DNA of 64,000 nucleotides from Halostagnicola kamekurae (GTDB taxonomy: Archaea > Halobacteriota > Halobacteria > Halobacteriales > Natrialbaceae). Position 1 is the first letter of the stretch. Each line of letters starts with the position of its first letter. Shown piece by piece: positions 1-7,044 of this stretch. The notes under the pieces are model-generated. The model was not told the origin of the DNA and searched no databases. It was given only the letters and a program-made list of their open reading frames with translations. Location: assembly GCF_900116205.1 (NCBI RefSeq), contig NZ_FOZS01000002.1:1-64000 (forward strand), read 5' to 3'. A program made the position numbers and the translations under genes.

Positions 1-200
1 GTACCAGTTGTTCGAGAGAGCACGTGCTGGGCAGCCACGCGCCACGGGGTAAGAGCTGAACGCATCTAAGCTCGAAACCCACTTGAAAAAGAGATACCAT
101 CCGAGATCACTCGTAGAAGACGAGTTCGATAGACTCGGGGTGTACGCACCAAGGCAACGAGGTGTTGAGCCCGCGAGCACTAATCGATCGAGCCACCATT
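1..200 (+). rRNA. rrl: 23S ribosomal RNA, 3' end (partial)
   Basis: This is the last ~200 nt of the large-subunit rRNA, recognisable by conserved 3'-terminal helices ending near 'cgagcactaatcgatcgagcc' . The gene begins left of the window. The mature 3' end is placed near 200 by similarity to other haloarchaeal 23S genes and is uncertain by several bases. A 5S gene and tRNA-Cys follow in the order usual for haloarchaeal rRNA operons. Confidence 0.93.
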
Positions 201-329
201 CATACGCATTTGGATCATGTACGGACCCGGAGACGGGTCCAGGCGTGAACTGGACTACACGTAGACACGGAGACCACCGAGACTGGTGTCACCATAGTTG
301 GTGCAGCGGTTCGATTCCGTTGGTTGGCG

Positions 330-450
330 TTAAGGCGGCCATAGCGGCGGGGTTCCTCCCGTACCCATCCCGAACACGGAAGATAAGCCCGCCTGCGTTT
401 CGGTCAGTACTGGAGTGGGAGACCCTCTGGGAAATCTGATTCGCCGCCCC
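330..450 (+). rRNA. rrf: 5S ribosomal RNA
   Basis: A 121-nt segment starts 'ttaaggcggcc' and ends 'gattcgccgcc', so the 5' and 3' ends pair into helix I (ggcgg with ccgcc). It holds the 'cccatcccgaacac' loop-A to helix-III core seen in all archaeal 5S rRNAs. It lies 130 nt after the 23S end and is followed by a run of four T. Ends are accurate to about 2 nt. Confidence 0.95.
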
Positions 451-470
451 TTTTCATACTACTCTATTAC

Positions 471-498
471 CCTCAACCAGTGAAATCGCTGGTTGGGG
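471..498 (+). terminator. hairpin between 5S rRNA and tRNA-Cys
   Basis: The arms cctcaaccag (471-480) and ctggttgggg (489-498) form a 10-bp stem, with one G-U pair, around an 8-nt loop. It sits 20 nt past the 5S gene. It could be a processing signal or part of the operon's termination zone; sequence alone does not decide. Confidence 0.55.
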
Positions 499-598
499 GT
501 TTCGCTATGTATTTGAGTGCCAACAGTTGCGGGTCCCGGTCGTGATTGCTATCGGGGACCGTAACCGTTATGCGCGCAACTCGTCTACGAACACTCGC

Positions 599-674
599 GC
601 CAAGGTGGCAGAGTCCGGCCGAACGCAGCGGCCTGCAGAGCCGCCCACCGCCGGTTCAAATCCGGCCCTTGGCT
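599..674 (+). tRNA. trnC: tRNA-Cys (GCA)
   Basis: A 76-nt cloverleaf. The acceptor stem GCCAAGG (599-605) pairs with CCTTGGC (667-673), the discriminator is T674, the anticodon arm GCGGC-CTGCAGA-GCCGC gives anticodon GCA, and the T arm is CCGG-TTCAAAT-CCGG. No intron is present. Its last 13 nt plus one following base form the left attachment repeat of the provirus, so integration left this tRNA intact. Confidence 0.96.
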
Positions 675-675
675 T
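662..675 (+). repeat. attL core (14-bp direct repeat, left copy)
   Basis: The sequence ccggcccttggctt is identical to 40846-40859. It covers the T-arm/acceptor 3' side of tRNA-Cys, the commonest target of archaeal tyrosine integrases. Confidence 0.9.
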
Positions 676-685
676 ACATCAAAAA

Positions 686-697
686 CCTTACAATCCA
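686..697 (+). repeat. left arm site of attP (inverted repeat)
   Basis: ccttacaatcca lies 10 nt inside attL. The same 12 bases occur on the opposite strand at 40821-40832, 13 nt inside attR. In the circular virus the two would flank the att core as a perfect inverted repeat. They are likely integrase or accessory-protein sites. Confidence 0.75.
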
Positions 698-812
698 ATC
701 GGGTTGAGGGTATTCAGGCATTTTCTACGCCTGAGACTACACGTTTCCATAACTCCGAAGAGTGTCATGAACCACATTCCGCAATAGCGACAGCTAAGGG
801 GGGTGGGACGGC

Positions 813-1043
813 ATGATCGGACGTCGGTCTTACTCCGGCAGTTCGATCGATGTGACGTATCAGTCGATTACTGAGCGTCCTGAGCTTGAAGAACAGGCTG
901 AGAAAGTCGAGTACGCAACCGATCCTGAAGATATCGGCGAGGAACGAACCGAAGGGATTCCGAAGATCCCCGACGATCAAGAGGTTGAGCGTCCCGATGT
1001 CGACGGCCAAACATCGTTCGATGACTGGGGGTGGTCGGCGTGA
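813..1043 (+). CDS. small acidic hypothetical protein, first gene of the left arm
   Basis: A 76-residue, strongly acidic protein (pI clearly low) with no recognised domain; many Glu/Asp and a C-terminal DDWGWSA. It is the first gene after attL and its end overlaps the next start by 4 nt (GTGA), so it heads a translationally coupled set with the zinc-ribbon peptide and the primase-helicase. A purine-rich stretch with a run of G (about 797-806) sits just before the ATG and may serve as ribosome binding site. It could be a replication accessory protein, but that rests only on position. Confidence 0.75.
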   Translation: MIGRRSYSGSSIDVTYQSITERPELEEQAEKVEYATDPEDIGEERTEGIPKIPDDQEVERPDVDGQTSFDDWGWSA

Positions 1044-1147
1044 GCTATACGCAGACATGTGTTGGGTGCGAGGGAGCCCCGTTCACAGCAGCTGCGCAGT
1101 ACTGCCCCTGGTGCGGCACCCACCTTGATCGAGGTGAGCTGGCGTGA
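1040..1147 (+). CDS. 35-residue zinc-ribbon peptide
   Basis: The GTG start at 1040 overlaps the preceding stop, and the stop (1145-1147) overlaps the GTG of the primase-helicase at 1144. The peptide holds CVGC near its N-terminus and CPWC near residue 24, a four-cysteine rubredoxin-like zinc knuckle. Such mini zinc ribbons are frequent in haloarchaeal viruses and usually bind nucleic acid or proteins. Overlap on both sides with genes on the same strand supports expression despite its small size. Confidence 0.7.
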   Translation: MSYTQTCVGCEGAPFTAAAQYCPWCGTHLDRGELA

Positions 1148-4100
1148 CTGGTGGGCTCTCCCTCAAGATTCAGGTCGAACGCCACCTTGAGGCCAACCCC
1201 GACGCATCGATCCCGGCGATCGCCGGCGCGCTCGGCGCACCCCCTGCAGCAATCCGCGACATCGTCGACGGCGAGTCATCCGATTCCACAGAAGACTCAA
1301 ATGTCACAACGCCGAACAGCGTGAAACGGTCCCGTACGCGGTCGCTTCCATGGCTTAAGACACAGTTTGCGAACTGGTCGGATGCGGACTTCGCGAACCC
1401 TGATCCGAACACCTGGCCCGACGAGTTGCTCGAACGCGAGCAGTGGATGGGTCACGCCGAGAAAAAGCCGTTCGCGCCGTGGGGGGACAAGGACGCCCCC
1501 GCCGAGTGCAATAAAGACGGCCACGACACCGCTTCGACATGCGAATGCGATGCTCGTTGGAAGTGGGGCTATCACGGCCACTACGTCGACGGGGAGACCG
1601 TCGCGATGGCCGAAATCGATCCGCGACTCGATGGGCGAGCGTTCCTCCAGACGGAGGCCGATCCGTACGTCTACGTCGACGGTGACGATGTCCGCTGTCC
1701 CGAGACTGGTGACGTCCACCCAGCGTTCGTCGCGATCCTCGAACAGCTAGGCGCAACGTACGCAGATATTTCGCAGTCCGGTACCGGTGTTCACGCAATC
1801 TACCGAGGCGACTTCGATGATCTCGACCTCAAACAAGCCGGCTGGCGACTCGACGAGGATCCATGGGGCGACAACGAGGACCTCCCGTCGATCGAGATCT
1901 ATCCCGGCAAACGCGTTTGCGTAATGACCGGCGAGCACGTCCCCGGGACGCCGACTGAGATTCACGAGTGGAACGACGACGTCCTCGAACCAATCTGTGA
2001 AGCGACCAACCAATTCGGACAGGGGGGTCACGACCGCGACCAGGACAACGTTTCGTTCGATCGCGACGATTACGATCTCCAGGACTACGAACCCGACGCG
2101 ACCTTGAGCAGCGAGACGACCGACGATATCCGCGACGTCTTCGCGGCGATAGATCGACTCGACGCCCAGCGGGTCGCCGACCGGACGATCGTCCAGCGCT
2201 GGAACGACGGTGCCTCTACAAGTGATGGCGAGCGTGCGTTCTGGCCTACCTGGGGCTCACTCTCCGATGGTGGGACGGCGAACATCGTGAACGATGAACG
2301 CTGGCAGGACACCGGCGAACTCCGCGGCTACGGTGGCGTGGTCACGATGGCCGCGATCGACGCCGGTGAGATTCGACCCGCGAACGCCCGGCCCGTCGAC
2401 GGTGAGACCTGGTGGCGCGGTGTCGACCGACTCCGCGAGCTCGGCTTTGCGATCCCGGAGTACGAACCCGATGACAACTATAAGGGAGAGAGCGATGGCC
2501 GTGCCGTCTCTGCTTTACCGATCGCACAATTAGACGCGCTCGAACCGGCTGAACGACGTAGATACGCCAAGGAACGCGGTCTCGAGTGGCCGTCGACGGA
2601 CGACGCTCGCGAAGAGCTCTTCGAGACGATTGCCGAAGTGATCCGTGAGGAAGACGACCGGATCGTCGACGCCCCCACATCACTCGGAAAGTCGTTCACG
2701 ATCGCGTCGACGCGCTGGGGTGCTCGCGAGGATATCACCGGTGATCGACCGGTCGTCCACCTCCTCGAGACACGAGAGGCTCGCGACGAAGCCGTCGATG
2801 TCGCCGAAGCGCACGGCGGCCAGTACCACGTCCTCCTCGGTCGCCACGAGGCGTGCCCGGTGTGTGCCGGCAACCATGACGACGAGATATCGATCGACGA
2901 TGAGCCTGCCAGCGAGTGGCTCGATCGCCAGTGTGAGGGGAAGGGAATGCCCTTCTCGGCAGCGCATCGCTACCTCGAGGAGCACAACGACCAGGGCGAT
3001 GAGCTCCCCTGTGGCGGCGACCGGTGTTCAGCAATCACACAGTGGGAGACCTATCGCGAAGGTCCTAATGGCGAGCTCGACTACTGGCCGCTCGTCATCG
3101 CGACGCACAACTTTGCGTTCGCTCCTGGCCTGCGGATGCACAACAACGTCGTCGTCGACGAAGAGCCCAGCTACGAACAGGACGATCTCTCGACGAGTCG
3201 GATTCGAGACGCCGTCGGTGCCTACCTCCGTGAGATCAACGCGCCGGTGAAGACCTGGGAAGCTTTCGTCCAACTCTCTCGGCACGATGACTACCAGGGC
3301 GACGCCGCGAACGAACGTGATGCGCTCGAAGACGTCCTTTGGACCGATCCCGGTCAAGAGTGGTACTTCGAGGACCCCGATGCCCACACGCTCGCACCGG
3401 CGCTCGCGAGAGCCATCTTCCACGCCGAGGATCGGGCGAACGGCCGCCGATTCGGGAAGACGATGCACGAACCACCGCGCCTCGAGGCCGGCGTTCGCGA
3501 TGACGACGAGTGGAACCGCGAATGGGTGAGCGTTGTCCTGGACGAGAGCAACGACGTCCGCTCAGTTCGGACCGTCCCCGACTTCGGCGCTGCGCGATCG
3601 GTCGTCGGACTCGATGCCCATCCTGCAGTGCCGCTCTGGCAGGCGAACACGTTGCCGTGGATCAAGACGACAAATGTTCTCGAACCCGAACAGCGCCAAC
3701 TCTGGCGACGATACGAACGCGGACTTCGCGTTGTCCAAGTCGGCGACGCGACCCGACCACTCTCCGGAAGCAAGGCACTCGAGTGGCTCAACGAGGACAA
3801 ACTTGAGGTCCTGCTCGACCAGCTCGTCGACGAGTACGGTACCCAGTTCCGGACGGCGATCACAACGGGACAGGTTGAGGATCGACTCGAGGAGCTCATG
3901 GAAGAGGCTGGCTGCCATCGGCCCGAGTTGATGCACTTCGGCGAGGAAAAGAGCCGGAACGACTTCGAACATGAACGTATCGGACTGGTCAACGGCTGCA
4001 TGGATCCCGGTGACGACTACGTCGTCGATCTCCTCGCCGAACTCGACCTCGAAGCCGAGGTAGAGACTGCCGTCGACGACGCCGGCGAGGAGTACCGTGC

Positions 4101-4689
4101 CCGCGGCCGCGGCTTCGAGGGCCAGGACGCCGAGACTGCGAAGGAGATCCTCGCTTCAGTACGCGAGAACCACATCGCTCAGGCCGCCGGTCGGTACGCC
4201 CGATCTCCCGATAATCCCGATGTGACGGCGACGGTGTTCGTTCGGACCGATGCGATGCCCACCAATTTCGCCGACGTCCAGACACCAGGTGTCGAGTGGG
4301 TCTACTCCGATCTCCAGAAGACGATCGTCGACGAACTCCGCTCGAGCCATCGCTCGCGAACAGTGCGGGAGCTCTCCGATGCTGTTGGGTGCTCGAAAGA
4401 GCACGTCCGCCAGACACTCGAGCGACTTGTCGAGCGTGATGCTGTCCAAGCGATCGAGGGAATGGGCGTGAACGGAGCAACGCTGTACAGCGATTCCGGC
4501 CTTCCACATTCAGGCGTTGTTGACATTCAGGAATCGCCAACTCCCCCCTACGAAGACTCTAGTAGGTGGGCGTTGGCGATTCGAGAGCCAACTACGTACG
4601 ATGACGTCGATCAGGGGGTGAGTGGCACGGATAGTGGCGACACTCGACCAACAATCTGGCCACAACCGGCCCCTGATACGGGTGACTGA
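1144..4689 (+). CDS. viral primase-helicase, large replication protein
   Basis: An 1181-residue protein starting with GTG. Roughly residues 60-290 look like an archaeo-eukaryotic-primase-type (prim-pol) domain: a KPFAPW segment, a cysteine/histidine cluster (CNKDGHD, CECD), then SGTGVHAIYRG and IEIYPGKRVCVMTG, motifs typical of phage prim-pols. After about residue 500 comes a helicase/ATPase part with Walker A APTSLGKS, a possible Walker B VVVDEEPS, a further CPVC/C zinc-type cluster, and a late AQAAGRYAR motif resembling an arginine finger. Residues ~1060-1110 (RTVRELSDAVGCSKEHVRQ) form a winged helix-turn-helix, perhaps for origin binding. It is probably the central replication protein of the virus. 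The family assignment is by motif reading only. Confidence 0.82.
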   Translation: MTGGLSLKIQVERHLEANPDASIPAIAGALGAPPAAIRDIVDGESSDSTEDSNVTTPNSVKRSRTRSLPWLKTQFANWSDADFANPDPNTWPDELLEREQWMGHAEKKPFAPWGDKDAPAECNKDGHDTASTCECDARWKWGYHGHYVDGETVAMAEIDPRLDGRAFLQTEADPYVYVDGDDVRCPETGDVHPAFVAILEQLGATYADISQSGTGVHAIYRGDFDDLDLKQAGWRLDEDPWGDNEDLPSIEIYPGKRVCVMTGEHVPGTPTEIHEWNDDVLEPICEATNQFGQGGHDRDQDNVSFDRDDYDLQDYEPDATLSSETTDDIRDVFAAIDRLDAQRVADRTIVQRWNDGASTSDGERAFWPTWGSLSDGGTANIVNDERWQDTGELRGYGGVVTMAAIDAGEIRPANARPVDGETWWRGVDRLRELGFAIPEYEPDDNYKGESDGRAVSALPIAQLDALEPAERRRYAKERGLEWPSTDDAREELFETIAEVIREEDDRIVDAPTSLGKSFTIASTRWGAREDITGDRPVVHLLETREARDEAVDVAEAHGGQYHVLLGRHEACPVCAGNHDDEISIDDEPASEWLDRQCEGKGMPFSAAHRYLEEHNDQGDELPCGGDRCSAITQWETYREGPNGELDYWPLVIATHNFAFAPGLRMHNNVVVDEEPSYEQDDLSTSRIRDAVGAYLREINAPVKTWEAFVQLSRHDDYQGDAANERDALEDVLWTDPGQEWYFEDPDAHTLAPALARAIFHAEDRANGRRFGKTMHEPPRLEAGVRDDDEWNREWVSVVLDESNDVRSVRTVPDFGAARSVVGLDAHPAVPLWQANTLPWIKTTNVLEPEQRQLWRRYERGLRVVQVGDATRPLSGSKALEWLNEDKLEVLLDQLVDEYGTQFRTAITTGQVEDRLEELMEEAGCHRPELMHFGEEKSRNDFEHERIGLVNGCMDPGDDYVVDLLAELDLEAEVETAVDDAGEEYRARGRGFEGQDAETAKEILASVRENHIAQAAGRYARSPDNPDVTATVFVRTDAMPTNFADVQTPGVEWVYSDLQKTIVDELRSSHRSRTVRELSDAVGCSKEHVRQTLERLVERDAVQAIEGMGVNGATLYSDSGLPHSGVVDIQESPTPPYEDSSRWALAIREPTTYDDVDQGVSGTDSGDTRPTIWPQPAPDTGD

Positions 4690-4764
4690 CCTCGTCACCC
4701 GGCGTCTCGAAGCCTTGCTCGCCCCGCTGGAACCAGCCGCGGCACTCGCCACGAAACAAAGCCC

Positions 4765-5016
4765 ATGAGCCTCCCCGATAACACTGACGTCGACGCAGTC
4801 CGCTCGAGCCTTCCACCGAGCGCCAACTACGTTCTCGAGGCCGTCGGCGATGCGGGTGGGTCGATCTCCCGGGAGGAACTCATCGATCGAAGCTACTACT
4901 GCGACCGGACGGTCGATCGGGCGATCTCGCAGCTCGAGGACCGCAACCTCGTTCGACGCGATCGCGTTGATGACGACCTGCGTTATGTTCACGTGAAAAC
5001 TACTGAAATATCCTGA
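4765..5016 (+). CDS. winged helix-turn-helix DNA-binding protein
   Basis: An 83-residue protein with a MarR/ArsR-like layout: helix SANYVLEAVGD, SREELIDRSYYCDRTVDRAISQL as the recognition unit, then a wing ending RRDRVDDDLRYV. It follows the primase-helicase after 75 nt and precedes the zinc-protein operon. Probably a viral regulator or replication accessory protein; its DNA target is unknown. Confidence 0.75.
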   Translation: MSLPDNTDVDAVRSSLPPSANYVLEAVGDAGGSISREELIDRSYYCDRTVDRAISQLEDRNLVRRDRVDDDLRYVHVKTTEIS

Positions 5017-5112
5017 GACGGTCGAAACCGCACTCGAGAGAGCAACGACCGACAAAATGTCGCACGCGCGTACCCTTATCACCACACCGGAGCATATCAA
5101 AAGATAACACGA

Positions 5113-5176
5113 ACGCTGCAAGGGCGTCGAGTCGGCGACGCGGTCGCCGGCGATGATCCCGTCCGCCCTACAGCGT
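5113..5176 (+). ncRNA. structured 5' leader, possible three-way junction (copy A, weakest)
   Basis: The outer stem pairs 113-118 with 171-176 (acgctg/cagcgt) and 121-126 with 164-169 (agggcg/cgccct), last three digits of 5xxx. Inside is a 7-bp hairpin cggcgac-gcg-gtcgccg (5133-5149) and a weak 3-bp hairpin (5152-5163). It ends 16 nt before the ATG at 5193. The layout matches the two better leaders at 29301 and 35613, but the second hairpin is poor and lacks their shared sequence. Confidence 0.4.
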
Positions 5177-5192
5177 CGCTTTTCTCAAATCC

Positions 5193-5726
5193 ATGTCAAC
5201 GACAGCTCCGACCCCGACCGACGGCCACGTCTCCCCACAACGGGCGTTCGATCACATCGTCTGGCAGAATCCGAGATGCTGTAACGCGTGCTTCGAGCGC
5301 GTCAAGGACATCGACAAGGCGACGTTTAGTGGTGGTGTCTACGAATACGACGCACAAGATCATCACCGAACGCCTCAAGCAACGCTCGAGCCGGACGAAC
5401 GAATCGTCCAGGATGTCGACGTCGACGGTCGAGGAACGACCCGTCCGAGCCAGCAGCGCAGCGCCGTCCCACGGACCACCTGCCGGACCTGCGCTCGGAT
5501 CGGTTGCTGGGCTGACGACGATACACTCTCGAAGATGCAAGCAGTTCGACTGACGACGCCACTGGCTCGCCGGCTTGAGGAAGCTGGTCTCGAGTTCGAC
5601 AAGTCCGTTCTCCGAAGAGCGGTCCGCCTCTTCAAAGAACGCGACGACGTCCAGGGCTACGACACCGAGATTTTCCGTCGGTCAGTAAAGCTCGCAGTTC
5701 TCCGAGGTGATTCGCATGGCCAGTGA
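5193..5726 (+). CDS. cysteine-rich putative zinc protein
   Basis: A 177-residue protein with two cysteine clusters: PRCCNACFERV around residues 28-38 and TCRTCARIGCW around residues 99-110, which together could bind zinc. The C-terminal third (PLARRLEEAGLEFDKSVLRRAVRLFKER) is helical and could be a DNA-contact or dimer region. Similar proteins are seen in haloarchaeal viruses without a known role. It is the first gene after structured leader A, and its end overlaps the next gene by 11 nt. Confidence 0.72.
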   Translation: MSTTAPTPTDGHVSPQRAFDHIVWQNPRCCNACFERVKDIDKATFSGGVYEYDAQDHHRTPQATLEPDERIVQDVDVDGRGTTRPSQQRSAVPRTTCRTCARIGCWADDDTLSKMQAVRLTTPLARRLEEAGLEFDKSVLRRAVRLFKERDDVQGYDTEIFRRSVKLAVLRGDSHGQ

Positions 5727-5964
5727 GACGGCTACAACACGACTGATCAAGACAGCCATCGCCGGCGTTATTCTCCTTGCACTGTTCGCTAGCTGGTTGG
5801 CTATGGAATGGACCGGGCGCGAACCGGATTCGCTCATTCTTCTGGGCGCGGTCGCGATCGCCATCGGAGCTGGCTACTATCTCTGGGATGATGCGATGTC
5901 AGATGGCGTTCAAGCTGTCGGCGACCTCCAGGGCGAGGATGGTGGCGACAGTCAAGAGGACTGA
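5716..5964 (+). CDS. small two-TM membrane protein
   Basis: An 82-residue protein with two hydrophobic segments (about residues 11-28 and 39-55) and an acidic C-terminal tail. The ATG at 5716 overlaps the upstream gene. It resembles the protein at 6048 in length, topology and acidic tail. The pair sits between replication genes and the terminase promoter, a place where holins can occur, but no lysis enzyme is recognised nearby. Confidence 0.72.
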   Translation: MASETATTRLIKTAIAGVILLALFASWLAMEWTGREPDSLILLGAVAIAIGAGYYLWDDAMSDGVQAVGDLQGEDGGDSQED

Positions 5965-5967
5965 TAG

Positions 5968-6048
5968 ATGCCATGTCTGTTAGACCACAATCCGACAATC
6001 TGCTGTACCGCGCGAAAATCGAGCTCGTTTGTCTGGGGAGAACGCTGA
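5968..6048 (+). CDS. possible 26-residue peptide overlapping the next gene
   Basis: It reads MPCLLDHNPTICC and ends with TGA sharing its A with the ATG at 6048 (TGATG). Tight coupling on both sides is the only support. It may simply be leader sequence. Confidence 0.3.
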   Translation: MPCLLDHNPTICCTARKSSSFVWGER

Positions 6049-6296
6049 TGCCTGACAAAGAGACACACGAACGGACGATCGCGACTATCATCCTGTTCGG
6101 TGTCTGGGCGGCGATCGTCCTTGGACCGATGTTTTTCGGGGCTCGACCCGCCCCGTGGGAACTTCAACTTGGGACGACCGCCGTCGTGTTCCTCGTCATC
6201 GGTCGGATGTGGGACCTCGAGGTCGAGCGCGTCCTCGACGGAATCACGATTTCGACCGACGGTGGCCAGCCTCGAGACGACGACCGCGAGGACTGA
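6048..6296 (+). CDS. small two-TM membrane protein
   Basis: An 82-residue protein with hydrophobic stretches at about residues 11-28 (IILFGVWAAIVLGPMFF) and 39-50, then an acidic tail. The start at 6048 was chosen because it overlaps the upstream stop and gives a length equal to the sister protein at 5716; an upstream in-frame ATG at 5973 would add 25 residues. Role unknown. A holin-like or membrane-remodelling role is only a guess from position and topology. Confidence 0.68.
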   Translation: MPDKETHERTIATIILFGVWAAIVLGPMFFGARPAPWELQLGTTAVVFLVIGRMWDLEVERVLDGITISTDGGQPRDDDRED

Positions 6297-6303
6297 CGCT
6301 GCC

Positions 6304-6325
6304 TATTTATAGTATATACTACCCC
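6304..6325 (+). promoter_or_regulatory. late promoter of the head-tail operon with palindromic operator
   Basis: A TATA-like tttatagtata is overlapped by a perfect 12-bp palindrome tagtatatacta (6310-6321). The start would fall near 6335-6340, some 15-20 nt before the TerS ATG at 6355. The palindrome on the TATA box suggests repression or activation by a dimer. Confidence 0.55.
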
Positions 6326-6354
6326 CGATCACTTCTGAACGGTTTTCGAACTCC

Positions 6355-7044
6355 ATGAGTACCAAACAACGCCGCGTCACACTCGCGCTGAAGTGGCACT
6401 ACCTCGACAATCTCAAGGTCAGTGACATCCAGCAGCGATTCGAGGACGAAGGTATCGGCTCCTACGCAGAGTCGACCATCCGTCGGTACCTCAACGAGGA
6501 GCCGGCCGAGGAGGTCCTCGAGCAGATCGAGCAGGAGCACGCCAACACCCGCCTCCAGATCGCCGAGCGAGAGGAGCGACTGTATCAGCGCGCTCGAGAG
6601 GCCGAGTCGAAGTCGCTGCAGGACGAACCGATCATCCGCGTCGTCCCGAAGACCGACACCGTCTCGACCGACCGTGAGACGCCCATGCAGTGGCCGGCGT
6701 GGGAGATCGTCGACCCCGACGACGATGACCGACCGGAGTGGACAGAGGACCGGGACGTCATCATTCGCTTCGACGAGGATCGGACGACATCGGTCATGCC
6801 GGGCGAGACGTACCCGCTCCGGTCGGTCGACGGCTCGCCGCGCTACACCAAGGAGTTCGACGGCCTCGAGCGCGACCAGGACGACCTCGAGGGCCAGTCG
6901 ATGGCTCGGCGGGAACAGTCCCAGCACCTCCAGGCGAAGGGCGACGTCCTCGGCGTCTACAAGGACAAGGTCGAACTGAGCGGCGAAGGCGGCGGCGCAA
7001 TCGAGGTGAACGTCAACCGTGAGCGCTACGAACCAGACGAGTGA
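6355..7044 (+). CDS. terS: terminase small subunit
   Basis: A 229-residue protein directly before TerL. The N-terminus (residues ~1-48) is a helix-turn-helix: LALKWHYLDNLKVSDIQQRF followed by STIRRYLNEE, the DNA-recognition domain of small terminases. A coiled coil rich in Glu/Arg (~50-85) fits oligomerisation. The C-terminus (AKGDVLGVYKDKVELSG) is typical of small terminases that contact TerL. It overlaps TerL by 26 nt and opens the late operon. Confidence 0.82.
   Translation: MSTKQRRVTLALKWHYLDNLKVSDIQQRFEDEGIGSYAESTIRRYLNEEPAEEVLEQIEQEHANTRLQIAEREERLYQRAREAESKSLQDEPIIRVVPKTDTVSTDRETPMQWPAWEIVDPDDDDRPEWTEDRDVIIRFDEDRTTSVMPGETYPLRSVDGSPRYTKEFDGLERDQDDLEGQSMARREQSQHLQAKGDVLGVYKDKVELSGEGGGAIEVNVNRERYEPDE

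Noticed and set aside
714-734. Hairpin tcaggc-attttctac-gcctga after attL as a transcription terminator or excisionase site
   Set aside because: Only 6 bp with a 9-nt loop and no T run; no second copy near attR.
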